64,000 nt of DNA from Acetobacteraceae bacterium UBA6159 (GCA_002422345.1 DIUL01000206.1:1-64000); one strand, 5' to 3'. Positions 47,089 to 56,202 are shown, counted from the first letter of the stretch. The notes: generated by a model not told the origin, from the sequence alone. Made by a program: numbers and translations.

Positions 47089-48153
47089 TCAGCGCATGCC
47101 GACCATGCGATCCCATTCACCGACGAACTGACGATGTGTCTTCAGGAATGCATCCCAATCAGTTGGAGACAGCAGCTTGAAGGACGTCATCGGGTCACCG
47201 CCGTCCGGCGGGGCGACATCTGTCCGGGGTGAATAGAGCGCACTCGCCTTTACGAACGCGGTCTGACCGGGAATGCCCAGCAACCAGTCCATGTAGAGCT
47301 TCGCAGCCTCCGGATGCGGCGCCTTGTCGACCACGCCGGCGGGATAGGGGGCAGCGGTTACGCCCTCGGTGGGGTTGACGAAGGCAATCGGCGCGCCCTT
47401 GGCCTTGAACTGCAGGTAGCCGGAGTACTGTGCCGTGTGGATGACCTGGTCCTGTCCATTCACGGTCCGGTCGAATTGCTGCACGTAGGAATCGAACGCC
47501 CGGGGCTTCAATTCCCCGAATTTGGTCCAGTAGTCCGGTGCGACGTGTTCCTTGAGCATGGCCCAGGTCAGGTGCTGCAGGCCGGAGTTGGACACCTTCG
47601 CGTTGATGACACCCTGCCATTTGGGGTTCAACACGTCTGCCCAGCTCTTTGGAGCGTCCTCGGGCTTTATCTGTGTCGGGTTGTAGGCGATGCCCGCGAC
47701 GATCATCGCGGTCCAGGCCCAATGGCCTTCGGGGCTGCTTTTGTGTTCCTTCCGATAGGGGCCGAGTTCCGGAGATTCATATTTCATCCAGCCGCCGCGC
47801 TTTTGGAAGTCGAGCACGAACGTCATATCGGAAAGCCACAGAACGTCCGGCAGGAAGACATTGGCCTGGCGTTCGGCCATCAGCTTGGCATACAGCGCGC
47901 CGGTCTGAAGGCGGATGAACGTCACCTTGATCTTGGGAAACATCTGCATGAACGGGGCATGCTGCTTCGCCTGGTTTGTTTCCGGCTCGGGTGAGTAGAC
48001 GGTCAAGGCGCCTTCTTTCTCGGCCTGCTCGACGTTCGCGCAGGTCTTGAAGCCGTCCATCTGTTTCGGGTTTGCGCAGGCGGCCGCGTCGGCGGCGGCA
48101 GGGGTAACAAGCATAACGGCCGCCGCAATCGCGGCTGATCTGATCCAAGCCAT
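47089..48153 (-). CDS. Periplasmic solute-binding protein, Fe3+/AfuA-like family (paralogue 2)
   Basis: 354 residues from MAWIRSAAIAAAVMLVTPAAA, with a signal peptide and a GGGAGTG site. The mature start CANPKQMDGFKTCANV is nearly the same as in paralogue 1, and long stretches match (IKVTFIRLQTGALYAKL, FDSYVQQFDRTVNGQD, DKAPHPEAAKLYMDWLLGIPGQTA). It sits between the flavoprotein gene and paralogue 1 on one strand, with gaps of 75 and 82 bases. This suggests a gene duplication whose copies may bind related organic acids or metal chelates. The ligand is unknown. Confidence 0.85.
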   Translation of the reverse strand: MAWIRSAAIAAAVMLVTPAAADAAACANPKQMDGFKTCANVEQAEKEGALTVYSPEPETNQAKQHAPFMQMFPKIKVTFIRLQTGALYAKLMAERQANVFLPDVLWLSDMTFVLDFQKRGGWMKYESPELGPYRKEHKSSPEGHWAWTAMIVAGIAYNPTQIKPEDAPKSWADVLNPKWQGVINAKVSNSGLQHLTWAMLKEHVAPDYWTKFGELKPRAFDSYVQQFDRTVNGQDQVIHTAQYSGYLQFKAKGAPIAFVNPTEGVTAAPYPAGVVDKAPHPEAAKLYMDWLLGIPGQTAFVKASALYSPRTDVAPPDGGDPMTSFKLLSPTDWDAFLKTHRQFVGEWDRMVGMR

Positions 48154-48228
48154 CGTTTCACTCCCATGTTTACCGGATGTGACGGCCTCCGGCATTTGTA
48201 TTCAGGCTATCGAGATATACTTGTCCGG

Positions 48229-49728
48229 CTACCGACCCTTGGCGAACGCGGCGGCTCCAGCGCCCGCGATCCTGCCGAACGTGACACCGGCGACCAGGCC
48301 GGTCCCGCTACCGTAGTTGTGGTAGTACAGTCCCCCCACGATCTCACCCGCGGCAAAGAGCCCGTTGATCGGCAGACCGGAGGTATCGGAAACCTGTGCT
48401 TCTGTCGTGACCTTCAGGCCGCCGAACGTGAAGGTGACGCCCGCGGTGACGCCATAGGCATGGAATGGCGGTGTATCGAGCTTCTGCGCCCAGTTTGTCT
48501 TATCGACGGGCAGGCCCGTCGTGCGAAGTCCATCGTGGATGTTCGGGTTGAACGCGACATCAGGCCGGGACGCGGCGTTGAAGGCGTGCAGGGTCTCCAG
48601 GGCGGCCTTTGGATTGACGCCTGTCAATTTCGGTACAAGAGCTTCCAGCGTGTCCGCGGTTTCCTTGGTGATGCGTGGGATACGATACTCGCTGCGCAGC
48701 AGATGGTTGATCTTGGAGTCGAAGATCTGCCAGGCGAACAGGCCCGGCTGCTTCATCACCTCGTGCCCGTAGGCGGCATAGGTATAGCTATGGAAATCCT
48801 TCCCTTCGTCCAGAAACCGCTCTCCGCGCGCGTTCAGCAGCACACCGAAGGGATAGTTATGTTTCTGAAACTGATCGCCTACGGTCAGGTCGCCGAACGG
48901 CGGTGCGTTCATGTCCCATTGCACCGCATGGGCGCCGGACCAATGGCCCGCCGGCGCGGCACCGATATCCATCGCCATGCGATGGCCATAGCCCTGGTTG
49001 AACCGCGTGCCGCGCACTTTGGCCAGGTCCCAGTTCGGGCCGATGTAGCGAGCCCGCATCTCGGCGTTGGACTCGAACCCACCGCAGGCAAGAACGACGG
49101 CCTTGGCGCGCAGCTCAAGAACGTGTCCCCGGTGGCGTGCCCGGACACCCTGAACGCGGGCGTCATCATGCAGGAGCTCGAACGCTGTCGTTTCATAGAT
49201 CACGGGGATGCCGGCCGCTTCCAGAGCGGCATGCAGCGTGGCGACCAGATGCTCCCCGCCGCCATGGATGTGGCAGGCCAGGCCTCCCCAGAACTTGAAC
49301 TTGCCATCGACCTTGAAGGCCTGGCGGCCAAGGGCGGGCTGAAATTTCACCCCATGCTTGCGAAGCCATACAGCGGAGGCATAGGAGTTGCCGATCAGCA
49401 CCTCGGTCAACTCGGGGTCGCAGCGGTACTCTGTCAGGCGGCCCATGTCGTCGAAATACTGGCCCTCGGTGTAGGTCCCGAAATCGATGCTGCCGAGGTC
49501 GAGTTCCGCAATATCCGGGGCAAGCTTCAGCAGGTCGTCCACGCCGTCGTAGATGAAGCGGAAGGCGCCGCCGGTGAAGGCCGAGTTACCCCCGCGGGCG
49601 TTGCGTGGCGCCGTTTCCAGCATCGCGACGCTGGCACCGGCCTCATGCGCCGAGAGTGCCGCATTGGCGGCGGCATTGCCTGCCCCGACGACCAGGACAT
49701 CCACTTGCGTGTACTGGGCCGGTGTCAT
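48229..49728 (-). CDS. tcuA: FAD-dependent dehydrogenase, TcuA/fumarate-reductase-like
   Basis: 499 residues from MTPAQYTQVDVLVVG. The FAD dinucleotide fold VVGAGNAAANAALSAHEAG is at the N-terminus, followed by ARGGNSAFTGGAFRF. An active-site-type GVTAGVTFTFGGLKVTTEAQV region and the C-terminal FAD-binding GLFAAGEIVGGLYYHNYGSGTGL match the FAD-dependent tricarballylate dehydrogenase/flavocytochrome c group. TcuA oxidises tricarballylate to cis-aconitate, but related proteins act on other succinate-like acids, so the substrate is not certain. Neither tcuB nor tcuC is adjacent. Confidence 0.78.
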   Translation of the reverse strand: MTPAQYTQVDVLVVGAGNAAANAALSAHEAGASVAMLETAPRNARGGNSAFTGGAFRFIYDGVDDLLKLAPDIAELDLGSIDFGTYTEGQYFDDMGRLTEYRCDPELTEVLIGNSYASAVWLRKHGVKFQPALGRQAFKVDGKFKFWGGLACHIHGGGEHLVATLHAALEAAGIPVIYETTAFELLHDDARVQGVRARHRGHVLELRAKAVVLACGGFESNAEMRARYIGPNWDLAKVRGTRFNQGYGHRMAMDIGAAPAGHWSGAHAVQWDMNAPPFGDLTVGDQFQKHNYPFGVLLNARGERFLDEGKDFHSYTYAAYGHEVMKQPGLFAWQIFDSKINHLLRSEYRIPRITKETADTLEALVPKLTGVNPKAALETLHAFNAASRPDVAFNPNIHDGLRTTGLPVDKTNWAQKLDTPPFHAYGVTAGVTFTFGGLKVTTEAQVSDTSGLPINGLFAAGEIVGGLYYHNYGSGTGLVAGVTFGRIAGAGAAAFAKGR

Positions 49729-49867
49729 GGTGGTTTCCCCCGCTGGAATTATCTCGGGCGTGACGGTGTGGCCGAGGGTGCCGGCTGTCAACCTGCGCGC
49801 GGACCAGAACCGCGGGTATCAGGCGGAATCCATTCGCCATGATCCATGCGGGTCGACCACGTCTCCG

Positions 49868-51301
49868 TCACCGCGTGGTGGCAACCCTCAGTGCATTGGT
49901 TGTCCCCGCCTGGCCGAACGGCACACCGGCGGTCACGACGATCTCCTCTCCGGGGACCGCGAATCCCTCCGTCACGGCGGTTCGGCTGGCGCGCGCCACG
50001 GCCTCTGTCATCGAATGTACCTCGGGCGTGACGATCGCGTGTACGCCCCAGACGACCGCCATGCGGCGAGCCGTGTCCATGTGTGGGGTTATGCCGATCA
50101 CCGGCGCCTCTGGCCGCTCCCGCGCCACGCGCAGCGCGGTGTTGCCCGACGCGGTAAAGGCCACGATCACCTTGGCTCCGATCGTACGGCAGACCTGTCC
50201 CGCCGCGGCGGCGATGGCGCCGGGTGCCGAGGGTTCCGGCGGCGGGCGGGAGGCATCGATCATTTCCCGCCACGCCTGATCCTGTTCCACGCGGGCGACG
50301 ATCCGGTCCATCATGTTGACCGCTTCGTACGGGTATTGTCCGGCGGCGGTTTCGCCCGACAGCATGACGGCATCTGATCCATCATAGACGGCGGTGGCAA
50401 CGTCGGACGCCTCGGCGCGGGTTGGCGCCGGGGCCGAGATCATGCTTTCCAGCATCTGGGTCGCGACAACGACGGGCTTACCGAGGGACCGGGCGAGGCG
50501 GACGATACGCTTCTGCGCCAGCGGGACTTCCTCGGGCGGCAGTTCCACGCCGAGGTCGCCACGGGCGACCATCACGGCGTCAGTCTCCGCGAGGATGGCA
50601 TCCAGGTTGTCGAGCGCCTGCGGCTTTTCCAGCTTGACCATGACCCAGCAGCGGCCGTCGATCAGCCGTTTCGCCTCTATCACGTCATCGGCCCGTTGCA
50701 CGAACGAAAGCCCGATATAGCTGGCACCGTGGGAGACCGCGAATTCAAGGTCCTCCCGGTCCTTGGCGGTCAGGGCGGGGATTGGCAGAACGACATCGGG
50801 TACGTTGACGCCCTTGCGATCGGACAGTGGGCCGCCCACGACGATTTCGGTCTCCAGGGCGTCCGGGAGCTTGCGGACGACGCGCAGCCGCAGTTTGCCA
50901 TCGTCAAGGAGGAGGTTTGATCCGATGGACGCGGCCTCGATGATTTCCGGGTGGGGCAGGTTCACGCGCTGCGCGTTGCCGGGCGTGGCATTCAGGTCCA
51001 GCCGGAATGACTGGCCGGTCTGCAGATGTACGCGCCCGGCCGAGAACCGTCCCACCCGCAACTTCGGTCCCTGGACGTCGGCAAGGATACCGATCGGCCG
51101 ATCGAACTTTGCCTCCAGTTCCCGGATCATGGCGAAGCGCGCCGCGTGATCTTCATGCGTGCCGTGTGAGAAGTTGAGCCGGAAGACATCTGCCCCGGCC
51201 TGGAACAGGCGTGTCAGTATCTCCATTGTCCCGGACGCCGGACCCAGCGTTGCGATGATCTTTGTACGCCGACGCCGGCGCAGCTTGGGGCGAGAGGCCA
51301 C
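49868..51301 (-). CDS. pyk: Pyruvate kinase
   Basis: A 477-residue enzyme converting phosphoenolpyruvate and ADP to pyruvate and ATP. It shows RRTKIIATLGPASGT and FRLNFSHGTHEDH at the N-terminus, the Mg-binding active-site signature VMVKLEKPQALDNLD, and VARGDLGVELPPEEVPLAQK with ATQMLESM. The C-terminal allosteric domain is complete. It starts 14 bases after glycerate 2-kinase, an arrangement like the ttuD-ttuE pair of tartrate/hydroxypyruvate metabolism. Confidence 0.96.
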   Translation of the reverse strand: MASRPKLRRRRRTKIIATLGPASGTMEILTRLFQAGADVFRLNFSHGTHEDHAARFAMIRELEAKFDRPIGILADVQGPKLRVGRFSAGRVHLQTGQSFRLDLNATPGNAQRVNLPHPEIIEAASIGSNLLLDDGKLRLRVVRKLPDALETEIVVGGPLSDRKGVNVPDVVLPIPALTAKDREDLEFAVSHGASYIGLSFVQRADDVIEAKRLIDGRCWVMVKLEKPQALDNLDAILAETDAVMVARGDLGVELPPEEVPLAQKRIVRLARSLGKPVVVATQMLESMISAPAPTRAEASDVATAVYDGSDAVMLSGETAAGQYPYEAVNMMDRIVARVEQDQAWREMIDASRPPPEPSAPGAIAAAAGQVCRTIGAKVIVAFTASGNTALRVARERPEAPVIGITPHMDTARRMAVVWGVHAIVTPEVHSMTEAVARASRTAVTEGFAVPGEEIVVTAGVPFGQAGTTNALRVATTR

Positions 51302-51315
51302 GAGGCGTTGCTCCT

Positions 51316-52605
51316 TCAGTTGATCAGAATCGCGCGGAAGTCGTTGACATTGGTCAGCGTCGGACCTGTTACGATCTGGTCCCCGATGAGCCCGAACAGG
51401 GTGTGGCTGTCATGGCCAGCCAGCATGGTGCGAGGATCGAGCCCGCGGGAGCGTGCGCGCGCCAGCGTGTCCGGGGTGAGGAGGGCGCCGGCCACGTCCT
51501 CGATTCCGTCTATGCCGTCCGTGTCTCCCGCAATGGCCCAGGCGCCGTGTGCCCCGTCAAGCGCGACGGCAAGGCCGAGCAGGAACTCGGTATTGCGGCC
51601 TCCACGGCCCGTGGGCCCGCCGCCAAGAGTGACCGTGGTCTCACCGCCCGAAAGCAGGAGCGCGGGGGTTCTGGTCGGATATCCGTGCGACTGGATGCTC
51701 CGTGCGATGCCGGCCATGAGGATGCCAACCTCCTTCGCTTCGCCTTCCAGCGCATCGCCCAGGATGAGGGGCGTCAGGCCCATTTCCCTCGCGGCCTCGG
51801 CCGCGGCCCGCAGCGCCATGACCGGCGTGGCGATCATTCGATAATCTTCCGGTGGGAGAGAGCCAGGTTTCGGGGTCTCATCCCCGTCGTCCCGCAGTCG
51901 GGCCGTTACCGCCGCGGGCGGTGTCACGCGGTAGCGGGCGATGACGGCGCGCGCGTCCGCGAAGGTTGAAGGGTCAGCAACGGTGGGGCCGGACCCGATC
52001 ACCGCCGGGTCGTCCCCCGGGACGTCACTGATGGCCAGTGTAATCACCCGGGCCGGCGCCGCGGCTGCCGCGAGCCGTCCGCCCTTGATCGCGGAGAGAT
52101 GCTTCCGCACGATATTCATCTCGGAGATCGTCGCCCCGCTTGCCAGCAGGGCGCGATTGATGGCCTGCTTGTCGGCCAGGGTCAGGCCAGGGGCGGGGGC
52201 CGCCAGGAGGGCCGAGGCGCCCCCCGACATCAGGGCGATCACCAGGTCCTCTGGCCCGAGTCCCTTGACCCGCTCCAAAAGCCGGTATGCACCACGCTCA
52301 CTGTTGGCGTCGGGGACCGGATGGGACGCCTCGATCACCTCGATCCGGCGGGTTGGTACGCTGTGTCCGTGGCGCGTGACGACGGTGCCTTCCAGCTTGA
52401 CATCGGGCCAGGCGTCCTCGAGCGCGGCTGCCATCATGGCGGCTGACTTTCCGCCGCCGACCACGATGCAGCGGCCCCGTGTCGGTTTGGGGGGGAGTTG
52501 CGCCGCGAGGACCTTGCGTGGATCAGCCGCGGCGATGGCGGTATCAAAGAGCCTCCTTAATGCCACCCTCGCTTGCGCGTCGTTCCACTCCTCCCGCTCC
52601 GCCAT
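51316..52605 (-). CDS. Glycerate 2-kinase (MOFRL family, GckA/TtuD-like)
   Basis: 429 residues from MAEREEWNDAQ. The family, formerly annotated hydroxypyruvate reductase TtuD, phosphorylates D-glycerate to 2-phosphoglycerate. Motifs include CIVVGGGKSAAMM, GHSVPTRRIEVIEASHPVPD, ALMSGGASALLAAPAPGL, ISDVPGDDPAVIGSGPT and LLSGGETTVTLGGGPTGRGGRN. Together with pyruvate kinase, and enolase encoded elsewhere, it would feed glycerate into pyruvate. The start is divergent from the DUF1244 gene, with 89 bases between. Confidence 0.92.
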   Translation of the reverse strand: MAEREEWNDAQARVALRRLFDTAIAAADPRKVLAAQLPPKPTRGRCIVVGGGKSAAMMAAALEDAWPDVKLEGTVVTRHGHSVPTRRIEVIEASHPVPDANSERGAYRLLERVKGLGPEDLVIALMSGGASALLAAPAPGLTLADKQAINRALLASGATISEMNIVRKHLSAIKGGRLAAAAAPARVITLAISDVPGDDPAVIGSGPTVADPSTFADARAVIARYRVTPPAAVTARLRDDGDETPKPGSLPPEDYRMIATPVMALRAAAEAAREMGLTPLILGDALEGEAKEVGILMAGIARSIQSHGYPTRTPALLLSGGETTVTLGGGPTGRGGRNTEFLLGLAVALDGAHGAWAIAGDTDGIDGIEDVAGALLTPDTLARARSRGLDPRTMLAGHDSHTLFGLIGDQIVTGPTLTNVNDFRAILIN

Positions 52606-52694
52606 CGGCGATTTCCTTCTTCCTGGCATCCCTGGCAGTATGGCGAAGAGGCATCGGACGCGCCATCTACTGGTCACAAGTAAGGAGGATATTC

Positions 52695-53006
52695 ATGCCC
52701 ACACCTGAATTGGACGCCGCCGTTCGGACGGAACTCGAAGCCGCCGCGTTTCGCCGGCTGGTCGATCACCTGCGTGAGCGTACTGACGTGCAGAACATCG
52801 ATATGATGAACCTGGCAGGCTTCTGCCGGAACTGCCTGAGCCGCTGGTACCGGGAGGCGGCCGATACCAAGGGTCTCGGCCTTACTGATCCGGCGGCGCG
52901 TGAGATTGTCTATGGCATGCCTTACAAGGAATGGCAGGCGAAGTACCAAAAGGAAGCAACTGCTGAACAGAAGGCCGCTTTCGCCAAGGCCAACCCTGGT
53001 CATTGA
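52695..53006 (+). CDS. DUF1244 family protein
   Basis: 103 residues from the ATG behind a near-perfect TAAGGAGGAT site. The whole protein matches the small DUF1244 family, with MNLAGFCRNCLSRWYREAAD as its hallmark (two Cys three apart) and YGMPYKEWQAKYQ near the end. The biochemical function is unknown. In alphaproteobacteria it often neighbours pyk and a DUF2312/GapR gene, as here. Confidence 0.93.
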   Translation: MPTPELDAAVRTELEAAAFRRLVDHLRERTDVQNIDMMNLAGFCRNCLSRWYREAADTKGLGLTDPAAREIVYGMPYKEWQAKYQKEATAEQKAAFAKANPGH

Positions 53007-53063
53007 CCTGCACTTGGCCGGAAGCTATGCCCGGCCGCCTTGTTTGTGCCTGGAGACTGTTTG

Positions 53064-53333
53064 ATGGCGGCCAAGCCGATTTCCGAAGATGAACTTCAGA
53101 CCGGGGGCCTTGCGGTCGATCGTCTGCGTAGCCTTGTCGACCGCATCGAGCGCCTGGAAGAAGAGCGGAAAGCCCTTGGCAGCGACATCAAGGATATCTA
53201 CGCCGAGGCAAAGTCGGCGGGGTTCGATCCCAAGGTACTTCGGCAGTTGATTCGGATCAGGAAGCAGGAGGCCGCCGAGGTCGAAGAATTGGAGACGATG
53301 CTCGACGTCTATCGTCGTGCGCTGGGCATGTAG
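53064..53333 (+). CDS. gapR: GapR-like nucleoid-associated protein (DUF2312)
   Basis: An 89-residue, highly charged helical protein. LVDRIERLEEERKALGSDIKDIYAEAKS followed by GFDPKVLRQLIRIRKQE is the DUF2312 signature. Caulobacter GapR of this family binds overtwisted AT-rich DNA, encircles the helix and stimulates type II topoisomerases during replication. The ATG at 53064 gives the standard length; an in-frame start at 53040 is less likely. A terminator hairpin follows. Confidence 0.93.
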   Translation: MAAKPISEDELQTGGLAVDRLRSLVDRIERLEEERKALGSDIKDIYAEAKSAGFDPKVLRQLIRIRKQEAAEVEELETMLDVYRRALGM

Positions 53334-53370
53334 CGACCGCTTCCCGCAGCCTGGGTCTGCCGCCGCGGCT

Positions 53371-53407
53371 AGGTGAGGCCGGCAAAAGCCGACTTCACCT
53401 GGTTTTT
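53371..53407. terminator. Rho-independent terminator between gapR and asd
   Basis: The arms AGGTGAGGCCGGC (53371-53383) and GCCGACTTCACCT (53388-53400) pair over 13 bases with one wobble and one mismatch around an AAAA loop. GGTTTTTG follows on the plus strand. It lies directly between the convergent gapR and asd genes. Confidence 0.8.
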
Positions 53408-53408
53408 G

Positions 53409-54440
53409 TCATGCCGCGTGACGCAGCAGCATGTTCTGGGCGATCAGTGTCTCGGCGATCTGCACGGCGTTGAGAGCGGCGCCTTTCCGAAGATTGTCGG
53501 ATACGCACCAGAACGACAGCCCGTTCTCGACCGTCGGGTCCTTCCGGATGCGGCTCACGAAGACCGCATCCTCACCGGCACACTCCAGTTGGGTCATGTA
53601 GCCGCCGTCTTCCCGCACGTCGACGACTTCGATACCGGGGGACTCGCGAAGCAGGGCGCGCGCCTGACCGGCTGTGACGGGTCGCTCGAATTCGACGTTC
53701 ACCGCTTCACCATGGCCGATGAACACAGGGACACGTACGCAGGTGGCGTGGACCGCGATCTTCGGATCAAGGATTTTCTTCGTCTCGACCACCATCTTCC
53801 ATTCTTCCTTGGTCGATCCGTCGTCCATGAACTTATCGATGTGGGGAATGCAATTGAAGGCGATTTCCTTGGTGAACTGTTCGTGCGGATGCTGTTCGTG
53901 CACGAATGACGCCTTGGTGTGCTGGAAGAGTTCATCCATCGCTTCCTTCCCGCCGCCAGAGGTTGACTGGTACGTGGAAACGACGACGCGCTTGATCCGG
54001 AACTCATCGTGCAGCGGCTTGAGGGCAACCACCATCTGGATGGTGGAGCAGTTCGGGTTCGCGATTATTCCGCGCTTTCTGTATTGGCTCAGATGGTGTG
54101 GGTTTACCTCTGGAACGACCAGGGGGATATCCGGGTCCATACGGAATTGGCTGGTGTTATCAATCACGACACAGCCCTGTGCTGCCGCGCGGGGGGCATG
54201 CACCGCCGAAATGGACGCGCCCGGGCTGAACAGGCCAATATCCCAGCCTGTGAAGTCGAACGTGTCGAGGTTGCGGACCGTGAGAATGTCTTTCTCACCG
54301 AAAGAGATCTGCTGGCCGGCTGAGCGTCCCGATGCGACCGCGGCAACCTCACTGACCGGAAAGCGGCGCTCGACCAGGGTCTTCAGCATTTCGCGTCCGA
54401 CCGCTCCGGTGGCTCCGACGACGGCGACCCTGTAGGCCAT
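53409..54440 (-). CDS. asd: Aspartate-semialdehyde dehydrogenase
   Basis: A 343-residue enzyme reducing aspartyl phosphate to the semialdehyde for lysine, threonine, methionine and diaminopimelate synthesis. It shows VVGATGAVGREML at the N-terminus. The catalytic Cys131 lies in IANPNCSTIQMVVAL, and STYQSTSGGGKEAMDEL and the catalytic His region VFIGHGEAVNVEFERP are present. Length and motifs are standard. The 153 bases upstream show no strong promoter. Confidence 0.97.
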   Translation of the reverse strand: MAYRVAVVGATGAVGREMLKTLVERRFPVSEVAAVASGRSAGQQISFGEKDILTVRNLDTFDFTGWDIGLFSPGASISAVHAPRAAAQGCVVIDNTSQFRMDPDIPLVVPEVNPHHLSQYRKRGIIANPNCSTIQMVVALKPLHDEFRIKRVVVSTYQSTSGGGKEAMDELFQHTKASFVHEQHPHEQFTKEIAFNCIPHIDKFMDDGSTKEEWKMVVETKKILDPKIAVHATCVRVPVFIGHGEAVNVEFERPVTAGQARALLRESPGIEVVDVREDGGYMTQLECAGEDAVFVSRIRKDPTVENGLSFWCVSDNLRKGAALNAVQIAETLIAQNMLLRHAA

Positions 54441-54593
54441 CTTGTGGTCTCCTGTGCAGAATTAGAAGGCGCAGTTACCGGTCCCAGCCCCGAGGAGCAA
54501 GAGATTTGCGTACACCGGGCCGGGTACTCCTACACCAGACATGAAGTAAGAGGCCCCTCGTCAAGCCTGCCGAGATTGCTCCGTCAGTGCCGG

Positions 54594-54872
54594 CTAGCGG
54601 CAAAGAAAGCTGGCGCGCTCCCGATTGCTGGCGATGATGTTCAGGCTTTCCAGAACCGCCCCGTTGCCGCCGAACAGAGCGCATTTCTGCGTTGCCATCG
54701 CCCTTGCCTGATCCAGGTCGGCCGCGCTGTTGGGCGCCATATCAATGATGACCGTGCTGCTGTTCGCGGCAACGAACTGGGCACCCGCCACCTGATTGGC
54801 CGTGGAGGCATCACAGCCTGCCATCAGCGGGACGAAACAAGCCAAGGTGAGCGCGGCGACCAGCCTAGTCAT
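54594..54872 (-). CDS. Small hypothetical lipoprotein
   Basis: 92 residues from MTRLVAALTLACFVPLMAGC, a good lipoprotein signal with the lipobox LMAGC. The mature part (ANSSTVIIDMAPNSAADLDQARAMATQKCALFGGNGAVLESL) has two further cysteines that could pair. I do not recognise a family beyond small exported proteins common in alphaproteobacteria. In-frame codons upstream to 54917 are less likely. Confidence 0.65.
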   Translation of the reverse strand: MTRLVAALTLACFVPLMAGCDASTANQVAGAQFVAANSSTVIIDMAPNSAADLDQARAMATQKCALFGGNGAVLESLNIIASNRERASFLCR

Positions 54873-55161
54873 TGTCCCGTTCCTTATGCAGCGGTTAGGT
54901 GCTCTGATCGGTGTCAATCAGGCGCTTCGCATAGCCCGGCGGGCAGGCCCTGACAAGTTCGGCGTGGCATGTGTCGCCGCAAAGCCGGATTGTCCCCTTC
55001 TGGGGTTCATGCCCCACCTGCTGGTCCAGGACCGCTCGGCAGGCAGTCGGACCAGGGCTGCGTGACCATTGCATGTGCAACCGGCTGGCCCGCGGGGACT
55101 TCCCGGCCGAACACCGGGCGACGCCGCACCGAACTTCCGGTCGTGCGCCGCCCGCCTGTGC
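54873..55161. other. Gap with only a weak small ORF
   Basis: Between the lipoprotein and amidohydrolase genes. A 59-codon reading frame on the minus strand (54895-55074) with several cysteines (CGDTCHAELVRACPPG) is the only candidate. It lacks a convincing ribosome-binding site and I recognise no family. No RNA gene or clear promoter was seen. Confidence 0.3.
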
Positions 55162-56202
55162 TCAGATGTCCAGTCGGTAGAAACGGGACGCGGTGCCGCT
55201 GAACAGATCGGTCCGTTCCGCGCGCGTGGCATCCTTCGCCAGGATCTTGCAGGCGTTCCAGAAGGCCTGGTAGCCGTACGAGCCCTTGTCGACCGGGAAG
55301 TTGCTTTCGAACATGCAGCGATTGGCGCCGAACGCCGTGATGCAGTGATCGACATAGGGCTTCCACGCGGCCGCCAGGGCCTCGGACGACGGCGGGTCGG
55401 CCTGCTCGTGGAAATCCCAGCCATTGATCCGCATCGCCATGCCGCCCAGCTTGACGACGACATTCGGGCAGGTCGCGAGTTCCGTGATCGACTTGGCCCA
55501 GGCGGCGAAGACCTGGTCCCGCTTGCCCGCATAGGCGCCGATCGCCAGCGGCCCGCCGATATGGTTCAGGCAGATGCCGGTGTTCGGGAACGCCCGCGCC
55601 AGCGCCGTCACGTCGCCGATCTGCGGATGATACAGCCAGGCGTCGAAGGTCAGGTTCAGCGGCGCGAGCTTGCTGAAACCCTCCCGGAATGTCTTGTCGA
55701 ACATCAGGCCGGGGGGCGGGGTGTAGGCAGGGTTCAGCAGCGACGGATCAGGGTCGTAGGCGGTGATGTGGCGAATGCCGCGAAAATAGCCGCCGCCGAC
55801 GCGGATATGCGCCTCCAGCACCTCCTCGGCCGCCGCGCCCAGGCTCAGGTTCACATGCCCGACGATCCCGGCATTGACCTTGGTGGCACCGTAGCCGCCA
55901 CTGCGGCTCATGGCGCCGACACCGTTCACGAACTCGGTCTCGCCCACGGGCTTCATGCCCTCGGGCCCGTCGACGCGGTGCATCGACCGGCATTGCACGA
56001 AGACGGTGCCGACGATGTTGTGGCCGGTGGCGCAGTCGGCCAGCAGATCCTCCAGCATGTAGCGCCAGCCGGGGCGGTCCCACAGATGGTGGTGCGGATC
56101 GACGATGGGCAGGCCGGGGTCGATGATCGACTCCGTGCGACGCGCCAACCACTCATCGCGGACGGCAAGATAGGGACTATGGGCCTGGGTGCTGCTGCTC
56201 AT
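55162..56202 (-). CDS. Amidohydrolase 2 family (TIM-barrel metal-dependent hydrolase)
   Basis: 346 residues from MSSSTQAHSP behind a GGAGG site. It shows PIVDPHHHLWDRPGW with the metal-binding HxH, YHPQIGDVTALARAFPNTGICLNHIGG with a conserved His on a later barrel strand, and a C-terminal MFESNFPVDKGSYGYQAFW with the metal-site Asp. This matches the COG3618-type lactonase/hydrolase group, which often opens lactones. The substrate is unknown. It is divergent from an SDR with 65 bases between, which may form one sugar- or lactone-oxidation pair. Confidence 0.88.
   Translation of the reverse strand: MSSSTQAHSPYLAVRDEWLARRTESIIDPGLPIVDPHHHLWDRPGWRYMLEDLLADCATGHNIVGTVFVQCRSMHRVDGPEGMKPVGETEFVNGVGAMSRSGGYGATKVNAGIVGHVNLSLGAAAEEVLEAHIRVGGGYFRGIRHITAYDPDPSLLNPAYTPPPGLMFDKTFREGFSKLAPLNLTFDAWLYHPQIGDVTALARAFPNTGICLNHIGGPLAIGAYAGKRDQVFAAWAKSITELATCPNVVVKLGGMAMRINGWDFHEQADPPSSEALAAAWKPYVDHCITAFGANRCMFESNFPVDKGSYGYQAFWNACKILAKDATRAERTDLFSGTASRFYRLDI

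Noticed and set aside
54895..55074. 59-residue Cys-containing minus-strand ORF
   Set aside because: No convincing ribosome-binding site or recognisable family; kept only as a note in the gap entry.
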